DNA from: Planctomycetaceae bacterium
Lineage (GTDB): Bacteria > Planctomycetota > SZUA-567
Length of the DNA: 39,670 nucleotides
NCBI GenBank assembly: GCA_021205245.1
Contig: JAJPXZ010000121.1
Coordinates: 1-39,670 of the forward strand
Direction: 5' to 3'
Shown here one piece after another: positions 7,424 through 15,408 of the stretch (its first letter is position 1; the number at the start of each line of letters is the position of its first letter). The position numbers and the translations under genes were made by a program. Under the pieces are notes generated by a model. It ran no database searches, had not been told where the DNA came from, and worked only from the letters and a program-made list of their open reading frames with translations.

Positions 7424-9172
7424 ATGAGCTGGTTCAAACGTTTGGCTGCGGAAACGCTGGCCCCGCTGATCGATGCCTCGCCGGATGACGTGCAAGCGCA
7501 ACTGGTAAAGCCACCCCAGCCCGAAATGGGCGACGTCGGCTTTCCCTGCTTCAGCCTCGCCAAGCAGCTAAAAAAGGCCCCGCCCGCCATCGCGGCCGAT
7601 ATTGCCGCGAAGATGCAATTCCCTGCGGGCGGTATCTTTACCGAAGCAAAAGCCGTGGGTCCGTATGTCAATTTTGTGCTGAATACCCCGTACCTTGCCC
7701 AAAAGACGGCCGGCGTCGCCCTGGCCGACCCTGAAGCGTGGGGAACCTCGACCGAAGGTGACGGGCGCACCGTGGTTATGGACTATTCCAGTCCGAACAT
7801 CGCCAAGCCCCTGGGTGTCCACCACATCCGTTCCACCATGCTGGGCGCGGCCCTGTCGCGGCTCTACCGCGCCCGGGGCTGGGAGGTGGTGGATATGAAC
7901 TACCTGGGCGACTGGGGGGTAACCTTCGGCCAGCTCATGGTGGCGTATAAAGAACGTGAAAAGGAAAACCCGAACCAGCCGGTCGACGTTCACTCGCTTC
8001 TGCAGTTGTACCTCCAGTTCCATGCCGGGGCGGACGAGGACGAGAGCATGGCCGGTGAGGCACGCGCCTGGTTCAAGAAGCTGGAAGACGGCGATCCGGA
8101 AGCGGTGCGGTTGTGGCGCATCTTCCGGGACGAAAGCATCAAGGCCTTGAAGAAGCTGTACGCCCGCATGAATGTCCACTTCCCCGAAGAGGGGTACAAG
8201 GGCGAGGCCTTCTACAACGATAAAATGCAAGCCACCATCGACCGTATCCGCGCCAAAGGGCTTTTGGTGGAGTCGGACGGGGCGCAGGTGGTGGATTTGG
8301 AAAAGTGGGACATGCCGCCGTGTCTAATCCTGAAAAAGGACGGCGCGACCATCTATGCAACGCGCGATCTGGCGTCGGCGGAATACCGCCATGCCCATTA
8401 CCATTTCGACAAATCGCTCTATATCGTCGCCAATCAGCAGGAACTGCATTTCCGGCAGATCTTCAAGGTGCTGGAGCTGATGGGTTACGACTGGGCGAAA
8501 GACTGCGAGCACGTCAAGTTCGGCATGCTCGCCTTTGGCGCAGGGATGTTCGGGGACGATGCCGCCACCATGTCGACCCGCAAGGGCAGGGTGATATTCC
8601 TTGAGGAAGTGCTGGACCGCGCGGTTGAAAAGGCCCGGGCGCTTATTCTTGAAAACGCTCGCTCCGAAGAGGTGACTGCCAACATCGACAGCCTGGCCGA
8701 ACAGGTGGGCGTCGGTGCGGTCATCTTCAGCGAGTTCACCCAGCGCCGCATGAAAGACGTGACCTTTACCTGGGATAAAGTCCTGAGCCTGCACGGAGAT
8801 TCCGGGCCGTATATTCAATACACCCATGCGCGGTTGTCATCAATGCTGCGTAAATACGGCCAGGCGCTACCGTCGGCTCCGATGTGGGAACTGGTGACCC
8901 ATCCGGTGGCGAAAGAGCTGTTTGTCAAGCTGTCGGAATACCAGGACGCGTTGGCGGCTGCTGAACGGGAAAACGAACCCAGCCTTATCGCCACCTATCT
9001 GCTTGAGCTGTGCGCGGTGTTTAACCGCATTTACACAGACAAGGAGAACTTCCGCTTTATCACCGATGACGCCGACATGACCGCCGCCCGCATGAGCATG
9101 GTCGAGGCGTTGCGGTTGACTCTGGCGCACGGGATGGGGATACTGGGCTTGGCGGCTCCTGAAGCGATGTAG
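7424..9172 (+). CDS. argS: Arginyl-tRNA synthetase, with unusual HIGH motif
   Basis: 582 residues from the ATG at 7424, preceded by GTGGAG. Contains the ArgRS N-terminal (Add1-like) domain, the Rossmann catalytic core SSPNIAKPLGVHHIRST, ATIYATRDLASAEYR, the KMSKS-equivalent ATMSTRKGR usual for ArgRS, and a C-terminal DALR anticodon-binding domain (SLIATYLLELCAVFNRIYTD, EALRLTLAHGMGILGL). The HIGH motif, normally H-(V/I)-G-H, reads G131-V-H-H134: the first His and the Gly are replaced. All else looks functional and this appears to be the only argS here, so the variant is probably active. It attaches arginine to tRNA-Arg, such as the tRNA-Arg(ACG) at 38023. Confidence 0.95.
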   Translation: MSWFKRLAAETLAPLIDASPDDVQAQLVKPPQPEMGDVGFPCFSLAKQLKKAPPAIAADIAAKMQFPAGGIFTEAKAVGPYVNFVLNTPYLAQKTAGVALADPEAWGTSTEGDGRTVVMDYSSPNIAKPLGVHHIRSTMLGAALSRLYRARGWEVVDMNYLGDWGVTFGQLMVAYKEREKENPNQPVDVHSLLQLYLQFHAGADEDESMAGEARAWFKKLEDGDPEAVRLWRIFRDESIKALKKLYARMNVHFPEEGYKGEAFYNDKMQATIDRIRAKGLLVESDGAQVVDLEKWDMPPCLILKKDGATIYATRDLASAEYRHAHYHFDKSLYIVANQQELHFRQIFKVLELMGYDWAKDCEHVKFGMLAFGAGMFGDDAATMSTRKGRVIFLEEVLDRAVEKARALILENARSEEVTANIDSLAEQVGVGAVIFSEFTQRRMKDVTFTWDKVLSLHGDSGPYIQYTHARLSSMLRKYGQALPSAPMWELVTHPVAKELFVKLSEYQDALAAAERENEPSLIATYLLELCAVFNRIYTDKENFRFITDDADMTAARMSMVEALRLTLAHGMGILGLAAPEAM

Positions 9173-9281
9173 GCATCCGCCACAAACAATTGACCAGCTA
9201 CCATCTCACACTGGTGAAATGCCGCCGTGATGATTTGTGGATTCGCTCGCTACCGCTCGCTATTCGGACGAAAGGCGTGCC

Positions 9282-9782
9282 ATGGTTCGGTGGGTGTGGG
9301 TGATATTACTCCTGTTGACTATTTCCCTCTCTGCGATGGGGCAGGAGGGAGACTATGATCAATTGCCTCTCTCCTTCGAGGAAATGGACGAGTACGATCA
9401 AATCGCCATGGAACCGTATCGGGATCGCTACGACACCATGCTTCTGGCCGAAAAGGCGAAGGCGTATGCGGTCGTGTTCGAGTTTATGCGCGACCGGCCG
9501 CCGAATTACCCGCCCGAGGTCGCGGGCGAAGTCGAGCGGTACGACGCTGCCGCCAATGCCGAATCGGCGTATGAGGCCAAGCAGCACCTCTATAAAGCGC
9601 CGCCGCCGCCGCGCCAGTCGCGGCCCGGCATAACCAGATCGGAAGGCCAGTTATTGAAGGCGCTGCCGGGACCGTGGGAAAAAGCGGCTGAAGAGGAAAA
9701 GGAAGCCGAACGCTACCAGAGCGGCGGTTTGATGGAAAGCCTCCGTTACGGCTTCAACGCCATCGACCGGGTGCGGGAATAA
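9282..9782 (+). CDS. Exported small hypothetical protein
   Basis: 166 residues from the ATG at 9282, chosen because it follows GAAAGG and starts a compact signal peptide (MVRWVWVILLLLTISLSAMG, cleavage near residue 20). The mature part is acidic and helical (SFEEMDEYDQIAMEPYRDRY, AEEEKEAERYQSG) with one Pro tract (APPPPRQSRPG). No family recognised. It lies between argS and the methionine transporter on the same strand. A periplasmic location is inferred. Confidence 0.65.
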   Translation: MVRWVWVILLLLTISLSAMGQEGDYDQLPLSFEEMDEYDQIAMEPYRDRYDTMLLAEKAKAYAVVFEFMRDRPPNYPPEVAGEVERYDAAANAESAYEAKQHLYKAPPPPRQSRPGITRSEGQLLKALPGPWEKAAEEEKEAERYQSGGLMESLRYGFNAIDRVRE

Positions 9783-9790
9783 ATCAGTGG

Positions 9791-9818
9791 TTGTGCAATC
9801 CTCGTTTTTCCCCATAAT
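9791..9818 (+). promoter_or_regulatory. Promoter for metNIQ
   Basis: TTGTGC, 16-bp spacer, CATAAT (five of six -10 bases). It lies just after the preceding gene's stop and about 50 bases before metN. No SAM riboswitch or S-box is visible; the leader is too short. Confidence 0.5.
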
Positions 9819-9866
9819 TCCTCAAGAGTGCATTCTCTTCCGCTCAGCTCTTTACGCTGGAACGTT

Positions 9867-10916
9867 ATGATTAAAGTATCGGGTCTCGACAAATATTACG
9901 GCGACCACCATGTGCTCTCATCCATTGATATGCGCATTATCAAGGGCGAGGTATTTGGTATTGTCGGCCATTCCGGGGCAGGCAAGTCCACCTTGCTTCG
10001 CTGCCTCAACGGGCTTGAAAAGTACCAGCAGGGTAGCGTCAGGGTGATGGGCCAGGAAGTGAAGGATCTTGGTCCGGCGGCCCTGCTTGAACTCCGCCGC
10101 CACATGGGCATGATCTTCCAAAAGTTCAACCTGATGTCGCGGAAAAACGTCTACGACAATATCGCCTTCCCCCTCCAGGTCTGGAAAACACCCGCCCGCG
10201 AAATCGCGGTCCGAGTGGACGAACTCCTGGAAATGGTCGGGTTGCAGGATAAGAAATTCTCGCGGGTAAACAGCCTCTCCGGCGGGCAGATGCAGCGGGT
10301 CGGCATTGCCCGGGCTTTGGCCCTCCGGCCGGAAATCCTTCTCTGCGACGAAGCCACCTCGGCCCTCGATCCCAAAACCACCACCTCCATTCTCGAACTG
10401 TTGGAGAGCATTAATCAGCAGCTCCGCATCACCATGGTCGTCGTGACGCACCAGATGGAAGTGGTCAAGCGCATCTGCCACCGGATGCTGCTCCTGGACG
10501 GCGGCATTTCCCAAGTGATGGGACCGACCGAGGATCTGTTCCTATCGCCGCCGGAAAACCTCAAACGGTTTATCGACGAGGAATATACGCTGCTGCCTGG
10601 CATCAATATCCGCCTGACCTTCCCCCGGCACATCTCGCAGGATTGCGTCATTACCCGGATGGCGCGGGAGCTGGAAATCGAGTTCTCCATCGTCGGCGGC
10701 AAGCTGGAACGCTATATCGACGACGTCCTCGGCTTCCTTATTATCAATATCAGGCCGGAAAACCTCGACGCCGTCCTCGGCTATTTGGAAAAGCACCAAC
10801 TGTTCTGGGAAGTCCTCGACGGGTCGGGTGCGACCTGGCGGCAAAACGCGCGCGCGCCGGGGGCGGTCAACCTGGAGATCAGCGCCGCCTCCGCTGCCGA
10901 AAGCCGGAGAATACGA
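9867..10916 (+). CDS. metN: Methionine ABC transporter ATP-binding protein
   Basis: Coding bases end with the TGA at 10917-10919, giving 350 residues from the ATG at 9867; the upstream GTG at 9828 would add 13 unlikely residues. ABC motifs are all intact: Walker A GHSGAGKST, Q-loop IFQKFNL, signature LSGGQMQRVGIARAL, Walker B ILLCDEATSALD and switch His in VVVTHQMEVV. The C-terminal about 100 residues (LPGINIRLTFPRHISQDCVI onward) are a NIL domain, which binds methionine and inhibits transport when the cell is replete. It powers import with MetI and MetQ. The stop overlaps the metI start in an ATGA, so translation is coupled. Confidence 0.95.
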
Positions 10917-11605
10917 TGATGACGGCAGACCCTGGCTTGTGGGAACAATGGATGGCGCGGATGACCGTCATCGGGCCGGAACTCTATACCGCAACCCTGG
11001 AGACCCTGTACATGGTGGGGTTGTCGACGCTGTTTTCCTTTGCGCTCGGCCTTCCCCTCGCCATTATCATGATCCTGGCCCATCCCCGGGGCATACGGCC
11101 CAATCCGAAGCTCTACAACGCCATTGACGTGGTGGTGAATCTGCTGCGCTCGTTTCCATTTATCATTTTGCTCATCGTTCTGTTTCCATTGACCCGGCTT
11201 ATCGTCGGGACCACCATTGGCTCCACCGCGACCATATTCCCGCTGACCATTGCCGCCGCTCCGTTTGCGGCCCGTATAATCGAGGGGTGCTTTTTGGAGG
11301 TCGACCCTGGCGTTATTGAAGCGGCGCGGTCTTTTGGCGCGAACGATATCGAACTGGTGACGCGTGTGCTTATTTCCGAAGCGCTTCCGGCAGTCATCCT
11401 CAACATCGCCGTCCTCGCCATCACCTTGATTGGCTATTCGGCAATGGCCGGGACCATCAGCGGCGGCGGCTTGGGCGACTTGGCAATTAAATACGGGTAT
11501 CACCGTTTTCAAGCCGACGTGATGTTTTACTCTGTCGTCATCCTGCTGGTGATGGTGCAGACCATCCAGTCCGTGTGCAGTTATGTGTATAAGCGGCTCC
11601 GCTAA
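10916..11605 (+). CDS. metI: Methionine ABC transporter permease
   Basis: 229 residues. ATG at 10916 overlaps the metN stop (ATGA); a second ATG follows immediately at 10919. About five transmembrane segments, for example YMVGLSTLFSFALGLPLAII, FPFIILLIVLFPL and AVLAITLIGYSAMAGTISGG. The EAA loop that docks MetN is EAARSFGANDIELVTRVLIS. Typical size and sequence for the inner-membrane half-pore of the MetNIQ methionine importer. Confidence 0.95.
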   Translation: MMTADPGLWEQWMARMTVIGPELYTATLETLYMVGLSTLFSFALGLPLAIIMILAHPRGIRPNPKLYNAIDVVVNLLRSFPFIILLIVLFPLTRLIVGTTIGSTATIFPLTIAAAPFAARIIEGCFLEVDPGVIEAARSFGANDIELVTRVLISEALPAVILNIAVLAITLIGYSAMAGTISGGGLGDLAIKYGYHRFQADVMFYSVVILLVMVQTIQSVCSYVYKRLR

Positions 11606-11613
11606 TAATCCGT

Positions 11614-11628
11614 CCGCCCTCGGGGCGG
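11614..11628 (+). promoter_or_regulatory. Intercistronic hairpin between metI and metQ
   Basis: CCGCCC / GGGCGG with a TCG loop, nine bases after the metI stop and before the metQ ribosome site. It has no T tract, so it is more likely an mRNA-stabilising or expression-balancing element than a terminator. Confidence 0.45.
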
Positions 11629-11651
11629 CGTTTCCTCGAAGGAGATAGACC

Positions 11652-12563
11652 GTGCTGAAAAGACTTTTCCTTGCCCTGTCCCTGTGCGTGTGCCTGTCCG
11701 GCGCTGCGGCTGCCGCCGAAAACCTGGTCATTGGCGTCACCCCGTTTCCCCACCATGACATCATGAATGTGGTCAAGGACTTGATGGCAAAGGACGGATA
11801 CAATCTGGTTATCCGCGACTTTACCGACTATATCCAACCCAATACCGCGCTGGCCGAAGAACAGCTTTTCGCCAATTTCTTCCAGCACATCCCCTATTTC
11901 GACAATATGAACGAGGAGCGCGGCCTTGGCCTCGCCTGGATTGCCAAGGTGCATATCGAGCCGTTGGGGCTGTATTCCCGGAAAATCAAATCCCTGGACG
12001 ATCTGAAGGAAGGTAACCTTATCGCCGTCCCGAACGACCCGACCAACGAAGCCCGCGCCCTGCGCTTGCTGGAAAACAACGGGCTTATTTCCCTGAAGTC
12101 GGGCGAACTGGTGACGGTACGGGATATCACCGATAATCCGCGCGGCCTCCGCTTCCGCGAACTCGATGCGGCGCAGTTGCCCCGCACCCTCGACGACGTG
12201 ACCGCATCGGTCATCAACACCAATTTCGCCGGCGAAGCAGGACTCAACCCGGCCAAGGACGCCATCGTCATCGAAGGCAAGGACTCTCCCTATGCCAATG
12301 TTGTTGTCGTCCGTGCCGCCGACGTCGAGACGCCTGCCGCACAGGCCCTGATGCGGGCCAGCCAGTCGCCCGAAGTCCTTAAATCCACCCCCGCCGACCT
12401 GGTGCCGCGCCGCTGGGTGCCGGCGTTTCTGTCTGTTCTGGGACTCAACCTGGGGGGCACGGGCAAACGCTGGGGCAGGGGACTTGTCAATTCCGCTTTT
12501 TCCGGGTATAGTGTAGGCCGCGCCGTATGGTACGGCCGGAGGGACCACCGTGAAAGCCAGTGA
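11652..12563 (+). CDS. metQ: Methionine-binding periplasmic protein, with C-terminal run-on
   Basis: 303 residues from a GTG start with GGAGA 7 bases upstream. The Sec signal peptide (LFLALSLCVCLSGAAAAA) lacks a clear lipobox, so the protein is probably soluble in the periplasm. The NLPA/MetQ fold is evident: NLVIGVTPFPHHDIMNVVKD, ALAEEQLFANFFQHIPYFDN, IAVPNDPTNEARALRLLENN, GLRFRELDAAQLPRTLDDV. It captures methionine for MetNI. Oddity: MetQ proteins normally end shortly after a (V/I)(V/I)PAF motif. Here RWVPAF (near residue 258) is followed by about 45 extra residues with no family character, overlapping a promoter and the first 14 bases of the next gene. A lost stop, frameshift or assembly error is likely. 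Confidence 0.93.
   Translation: MLKRLFLALSLCVCLSGAAAAAENLVIGVTPFPHHDIMNVVKDLMAKDGYNLVIRDFTDYIQPNTALAEEQLFANFFQHIPYFDNMNEERGLGLAWIAKVHIEPLGLYSRKIKSLDDLKEGNLIAVPNDPTNEARALRLLENNGLISLKSGELVTVRDITDNPRGLRFRELDAAQLPRTLDDVTASVINTNFAGEAGLNPAKDAIVIEGKDSPYANVVVVRAADVETPAAQALMRASQSPEVLKSTPADLVPRRWVPAFLSVLGLNLGGTGKRWGRGLVNSAFSGYSVGRAVWYGRRDHRESQ
12484..12512 (+). promoter_or_regulatory. Promoter for the PPC/DUF296 gene, inside the metQ run-on
   Basis: TTGTCA, exactly 17-bp spacer, TATAGT. It lies 38 bases before the GTG start of the next gene and within the anomalous 3' part of metQ, supporting the view that this stretch was originally intergenic. Confidence 0.6.
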
Positions 12564-12957
12564 AGGAAAACTGGGCCGCGTCTTCCTCGTCAACCTCGAG
12601 GAAGGGGACAATCCGGCTGAGACAATCGAACGTTTCGCCATCGACAACGGCATTCATGCCGCCCAAGTGGTGATAACCGCAGAAGATGTCGTATCGGGGA
12701 TGATCACCCCCGACGCCGACGGCAACCCGGGTCTGCGCCTGTCGGCCTGCGGGCAGAATGACTGGAACGGGGCGCAGGTGGTTGTCCAAGAACTGCTGGG
12801 CATCTCCTTCCGCCGTCGTCGCGACGATGAAGGCAGGGAGACCTTGTACAAAGTCGTGTCGACCAAGACGCGGGTTATGGAAAAGCCGGCTCCGGCACCC
12901 GAGGAGAACGGCCCCGGGACAATTCCCGTCTATTTATTTAATGCTGAGTTCAACTAA
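12550..12957 (+). CDS. PPC/DUF296 domain protein
   Basis: 135 residues, GTG start with a strong GGAGG 7 bases upstream. The whole protein is one PPC (plants-and-prokaryotes conserved, DUF296) domain: EGKLGRVFLVNLEEGDN, ETIERFAIDNGIHAAQVVIT, a family-typical TPDADGNPGLRLSACG and GAQVVVQELLGISFRRR. The fold forms trimers and in plants accompanies AT-hooks. The bacterial function is unsettled (metal binding or nucleic-acid association proposed). The loop between the second helix and PDADG is shorter than usual. It has its own promoter and overlaps the metQ run-on by 14 bases. Confidence 0.8.
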   Translation: MKASEGKLGRVFLVNLEEGDNPAETIERFAIDNGIHAAQVVITAEDVVSGMITPDADGNPGLRLSACGQNDWNGAQVVVQELLGISFRRRRDDEGRETLYKVVSTKTRVMEKPAPAPEENGPGTIPVYLFNAEFN

Positions 12958-12979
12958 GACATACTTATAAGCCGAATCC

Positions 12980-13008
12980 GCCCGGAGCCGTGATGACGCG
13001 CTCCGGGC
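12980..13008 (+). promoter_or_regulatory. Hairpin without T tract after the PPC gene
   Basis: Perfect 9-bp stem GCCCGGAGC / GCTCCGGGC with an 11-nt loop, 22 bases after the PPC stop and 19 before the next ATG. No run of T follows, so it may be a weak terminator, an mRNA stabiliser or a translational control element for the next gene. Confidence 0.4.
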
Positions 13009-13026
13009 CTGTGTTGAGGATGGTAT

Positions 13027-13710
13027 ATGACCAGAGATGCCCAGGATAGTTCGCCGGTCCAGGATTTGTTGTATCGCAAAGAGACGGGGGCAGGACCGCT
13101 ACCGCCGCGCGCCATGGAGCATCTCGCGCTGGCGATTATGATTGATAGCGGCATGGATATGGCCGAGGCTCTCGCCGGACTCTCCCGGCTGCGGCACGAT
13201 TTTGTGGATTGGAACGAAATCCGCGTGGCCCGGGTGCAGGAATTGGCGCGGTCCATCGGTTTTAGCGCCGAATCGGAAAGGGCGTCCCGGACTATTCGGG
13301 ACGAATACAACGCCTTTTTTGATAAAAAGGGCGCGCTGAATTTCGATTTCCTCGCCATGGGTAAACCGGTGGAAATGCGCCGGGCCTTGACCCAGCTTAT
13401 GCCGCGCCTGTCCAAGCCCGCCGTGGCCTTGATGCTCTACGAGTTTTGTCCCGGCGCGTCGCTGCCGCTGTCGGACGACGGCCTGAAGCACGCCCGCAAG
13501 GACGGCGTGGTTGGCAAATCCGGCGACAGGAACGCTGTTGCTCGCGCCTTGACTGAAAGCCTCGAGCCGGCCGACGCCGCGCTTTTGCTCCAGCATTGGG
13601 AATTGGAGGGGACCGGCTCGCCCTATGGCGAAGCGTTGAAAAGGGAGTCCGCCCACTCGAAGAAAACGCGTAAAGCGGCCTCCAAAGCCAAGGCGGCGGT
13701 TAAAAAGTAA
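13027..13710 (+). CDS. Endonuclease III-like (HhH-GPD fold) protein, divergent
   Basis: 227 residues, basic C-terminal tail (KKTRKAASKAKAAVKK). The N-terminal two thirds follow the pattern of the endonuclease III-like proteins: LALAIMIDSGMDMAEALAGL, HDFVDWNEIRVARVQELARS, and RRALTQLMPRLSKPAVALML in place of the usual helix-hairpin-helix LPGVGxKTA. Lys in LSKPAV aligns with the catalytic Lys of bifunctional glycosylases, and an Asp in PLSDDGLKHA falls near the catalytic Asp of VDTHV. The hairpin glycines are absent, and no four-Cys iron-sulfur cluster is present. It may be a non-catalytic or structural DNA-binding relative. Base-excision repair is possible but not shown. Confidence 0.6.
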   Translation: MTRDAQDSSPVQDLLYRKETGAGPLPPRAMEHLALAIMIDSGMDMAEALAGLSRLRHDFVDWNEIRVARVQELARSIGFSAESERASRTIRDEYNAFFDKKGALNFDFLAMGKPVEMRRALTQLMPRLSKPAVALMLYEFCPGASLPLSDDGLKHARKDGVVGKSGDRNAVARALTESLEPADAALLLQHWELEGTGSPYGEALKRESAHSKKTRKAASKAKAAVKK

Positions 13711-13811
13711 CCGACTTGCCGTCAAGGAAACTATTGCGTCGTGTGGCATGTTAACGGGTGAAAAAACCTGTAAATTTTATGAATTAGCGGTTCCACGAAA
13801 GGGTTGCGCAC

Positions 13812-13846
13812 GCGGCCGCCACATAGAATATGACGGCCGCCTTTTT
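13812..13846 (+). terminator. Terminator upstream of hisG
   Basis: GCGGCCG (13812-13818) pairs with CGGCCGC (13834-13840), then CTTTTT. The loop is 15 nt. It closes the transcript of the endonuclease III-like gene. Confidence 0.7.
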
Positions 13847-13917
13847 GTTTGACAATGACGGGTTTTTGCCCGATCCTTTGTCCATTGCGATTGAATCGCA
13901 GCGAACAGGAGAACGCC

Positions 13918-14790
13918 GTGCCGGAATTGAAGATCGGTCTGCCCAAGGGCAGTTTGCAGGAATCCACCTTCGCCCTGTTGCGGGCCGCTGGCTGGGACTT
14001 CAACGTTAGCAGCCGCAGCTATTATCCGACGGTCAACGATCCGGATCTGAAGGCCATGCTGGCTCGGCCGCAGGAAATGTCCCGGTATGTCGAACGGGGC
14101 ATTATGGACATGGCGATCACCGGTCTCGACTGGACGCTGGAAAACGACTCGGACGTGGAGGTGCTCGAACGCCTGATCTACGCCAAGGCGACCCGCAGCC
14201 CCGTCCGTTGGGTACTGGCTGTGCCGGAAGATTCGGATATTAAATCGGCCAAGGATTTGGAAGGCAAAGTTATCTCCACCGAAGTCGTCAACCTGGTGCA
14301 CAAGTATCTGGCAAAGCACGGGGTCAAGGCGAAGGTGGAGTTTTCGCACGGGGCCACCGAGGTCAAGGTTCCGTATCTCGCTGACGCCATTGTGGACGTG
14401 ACGGAGACTGGGTCGAGCCTGCGGGCAAACCGCCTCCGCATCGTGGACACGGTGGAGGAATCGGTGACGGTGGTGGTCGCGAACCGGACCGCCCTGGCCG
14501 ATCCCTGGAAAAAGGCCAAGATGGACGCGCTTGTTTTGATGCTGAAGGGCGCGCTGTCGGCCAAGGAAAAAGTGTTATTGAAGCTGAATGCTCCCAAGGG
14601 CAACCTGAACGCGATAATCAAGGTTTTGCCCAGCTTGCACTCGCCCACGGTCAACGAGCTGTCGGACGCAGGCTGGACGGCGGTGGAGACCATCGTCGAT
14701 TCCAGCGTCACCCGAACGCTGATCCCCGACCTGAAGGCGTTGGGCGCTGAGGGCATTCTCGAGTTGTCGGTGAACAAGATAATTCCCTAG
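13918..14790 (+). CDS. hisG: ATP phosphoribosyltransferase, long form
   Basis: First enzyme of histidine synthesis, joining ATP and PRPP. 290 residues from the GTG at 13918, which follows AGGAG at a 7-base distance; the upstream ATG at 13849 would add an unlikely 23 residues. Catalytic signatures: LKIGLPKGSLQESTFALLRA at the start, GIMDMAITGLDW, and the PRPP loop ADAIVDVTETGSSLRANRLR. The C-terminal about 75 residues (LKLNAPKGNLNAIIKVLPSL, SPTVNELSDAGWTAVETIVD) are the ACT-like HisG_C domain for histidine feedback inhibition, so this is the long homohexameric form that does not need HisZ. No other his genes adjoin it. A TTGACA at 13849-13854 lies upstream, but its -10 is poor. Confidence 0.96.
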   Translation: MPELKIGLPKGSLQESTFALLRAAGWDFNVSSRSYYPTVNDPDLKAMLARPQEMSRYVERGIMDMAITGLDWTLENDSDVEVLERLIYAKATRSPVRWVLAVPEDSDIKSAKDLEGKVISTEVVNLVHKYLAKHGVKAKVEFSHGATEVKVPYLADAIVDVTETGSSLRANRLRIVDTVEESVTVVVANRTALADPWKKAKMDALVLMLKGALSAKEKVLLKLNAPKGNLNAIIKVLPSLHSPTVNELSDAGWTAVETIVDSSVTRTLIPDLKALGAEGILELSVNKIIP

Positions 14791-14975
14791 CGGTTTTCGA
14801 GAAGTGTCCGGCCTCGATGCGTCGCGGCCCTCCTTTTCGGAACACGCTGTGGCGGCGTGGTGCTGGCCGCCGAACCGCGACGGATTGGCTAAGAACTGCC
14901 GGCGCGGTGCGATTCAGGGCGCTTTCGGTCCCGCCACTGGTCGGGACGAGCGCATCAACAAAAGGAGTGAGGCGG

Positions 14976-15302
14976 ATGAGACGATGCCACAAATGCGGCG
15001 AACCCTGGAATGACAAGGGCTCCCCCGGCACGCGCGAAGACTGCCTGAAATGCGGGTCTTCGCTGCATGCCTGCGCCAACTGCCGATTCTATGACGGCAA
15101 GGCGCTGGAATGGTGTCTCGAGCCGATGGCGCGGCCGGAAAAACCGCGCACGCCCGAGACGTTCAATATTTGCGACTGGTTTATTTTTCGCGATCCCGAC
15201 GAGGAACGCTTTGACGCCGAGAAATCCAAGAGCGCCCGCATGGCCTTGGAACAGTTGTTCGGCGCGGCTCCCAAGGTCGGTCACGATGCTTCGGGGTTGT
15301 GA
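14976..15302 (+). CDS. Zinc-ribbon protein
   Basis: 108 residues from the ATG at 14976, chosen because AAAGGAG stands 8 bases upstream; a longer frame from 14817 has no ribosome site. It has two or more cysteine knuckles: RCHKCGEPW, CLKCGSSLHACANCRFYD, then a lone Cys in EWCLEP and NICDWFIF. The arrangement (CxxC, CxxC, CxxCxFYD, C, C-D-x-F) recurs in short bacterial zinc-ribbon proteins of unknown role; a zinc-binding protein or nucleic-acid-binding accessory is inferred. It precedes yebC but is separated from it by a promoter and hairpin. Confidence 0.7.
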   Translation: MRRCHKCGEPWNDKGSPGTREDCLKCGSSLHACANCRFYDGKALEWCLEPMARPEKPRTPETFNICDWFIFRDPDEERFDAEKSKSARMALEQLFGAAPKVGHDASGL

Positions 15303-15325
15303 GGCATAGGGACTTCGTATATACT
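15297..15325 (+). promoter_or_regulatory. Promoter for yebC
   Basis: TTGTGA, 17-bp spacer, TATACT, overlapping the end of the zinc-ribbon gene. Transcription would start near 15332, about 75 bases before the yebC ATG. Confidence 0.6.
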
Positions 15326-15339
15326 AGTTCAGGAAAATT

Positions 15340-15364
15340 GGGGCGCTCCCACCGAGAGCGCCCC
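15340..15364 (+). promoter_or_regulatory. Hairpin in the yebC leader
   Basis: Perfect 9-bp stem GGGGCGCTC / GAGCGCCCC with a 7-nt loop, then CCGGTTTT. It lies only about 8 nt from the predicted transcript start. It could be a 5' stabiliser, or a weak terminator or attenuator for read-through from hisG. Confidence 0.5.
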
Positions 15365-15408
15365 CGGTTTTGGGCAAGGTCGATGGGTACTTGATAGAGG
15401 AGTTGGGT

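Noticed and set aside
9783..9866. SAM riboswitch upstream of metN
   Set aside because: Only 84 bases are available and no S-box or SAM-II elements are seen.
10781..11803. Minus-strand open frame opposite metI
   Set aside because: Antisense to a well-recognised permease; no family features.
14791..14975. Possible N-terminal extension of the zinc-ribbon protein from 14817
   Set aside because: The internal ATG at 14976 has a strong AAAGGAG site and begins the family-like RCHKCG; the extension is Arg-rich and non-conserved in character.
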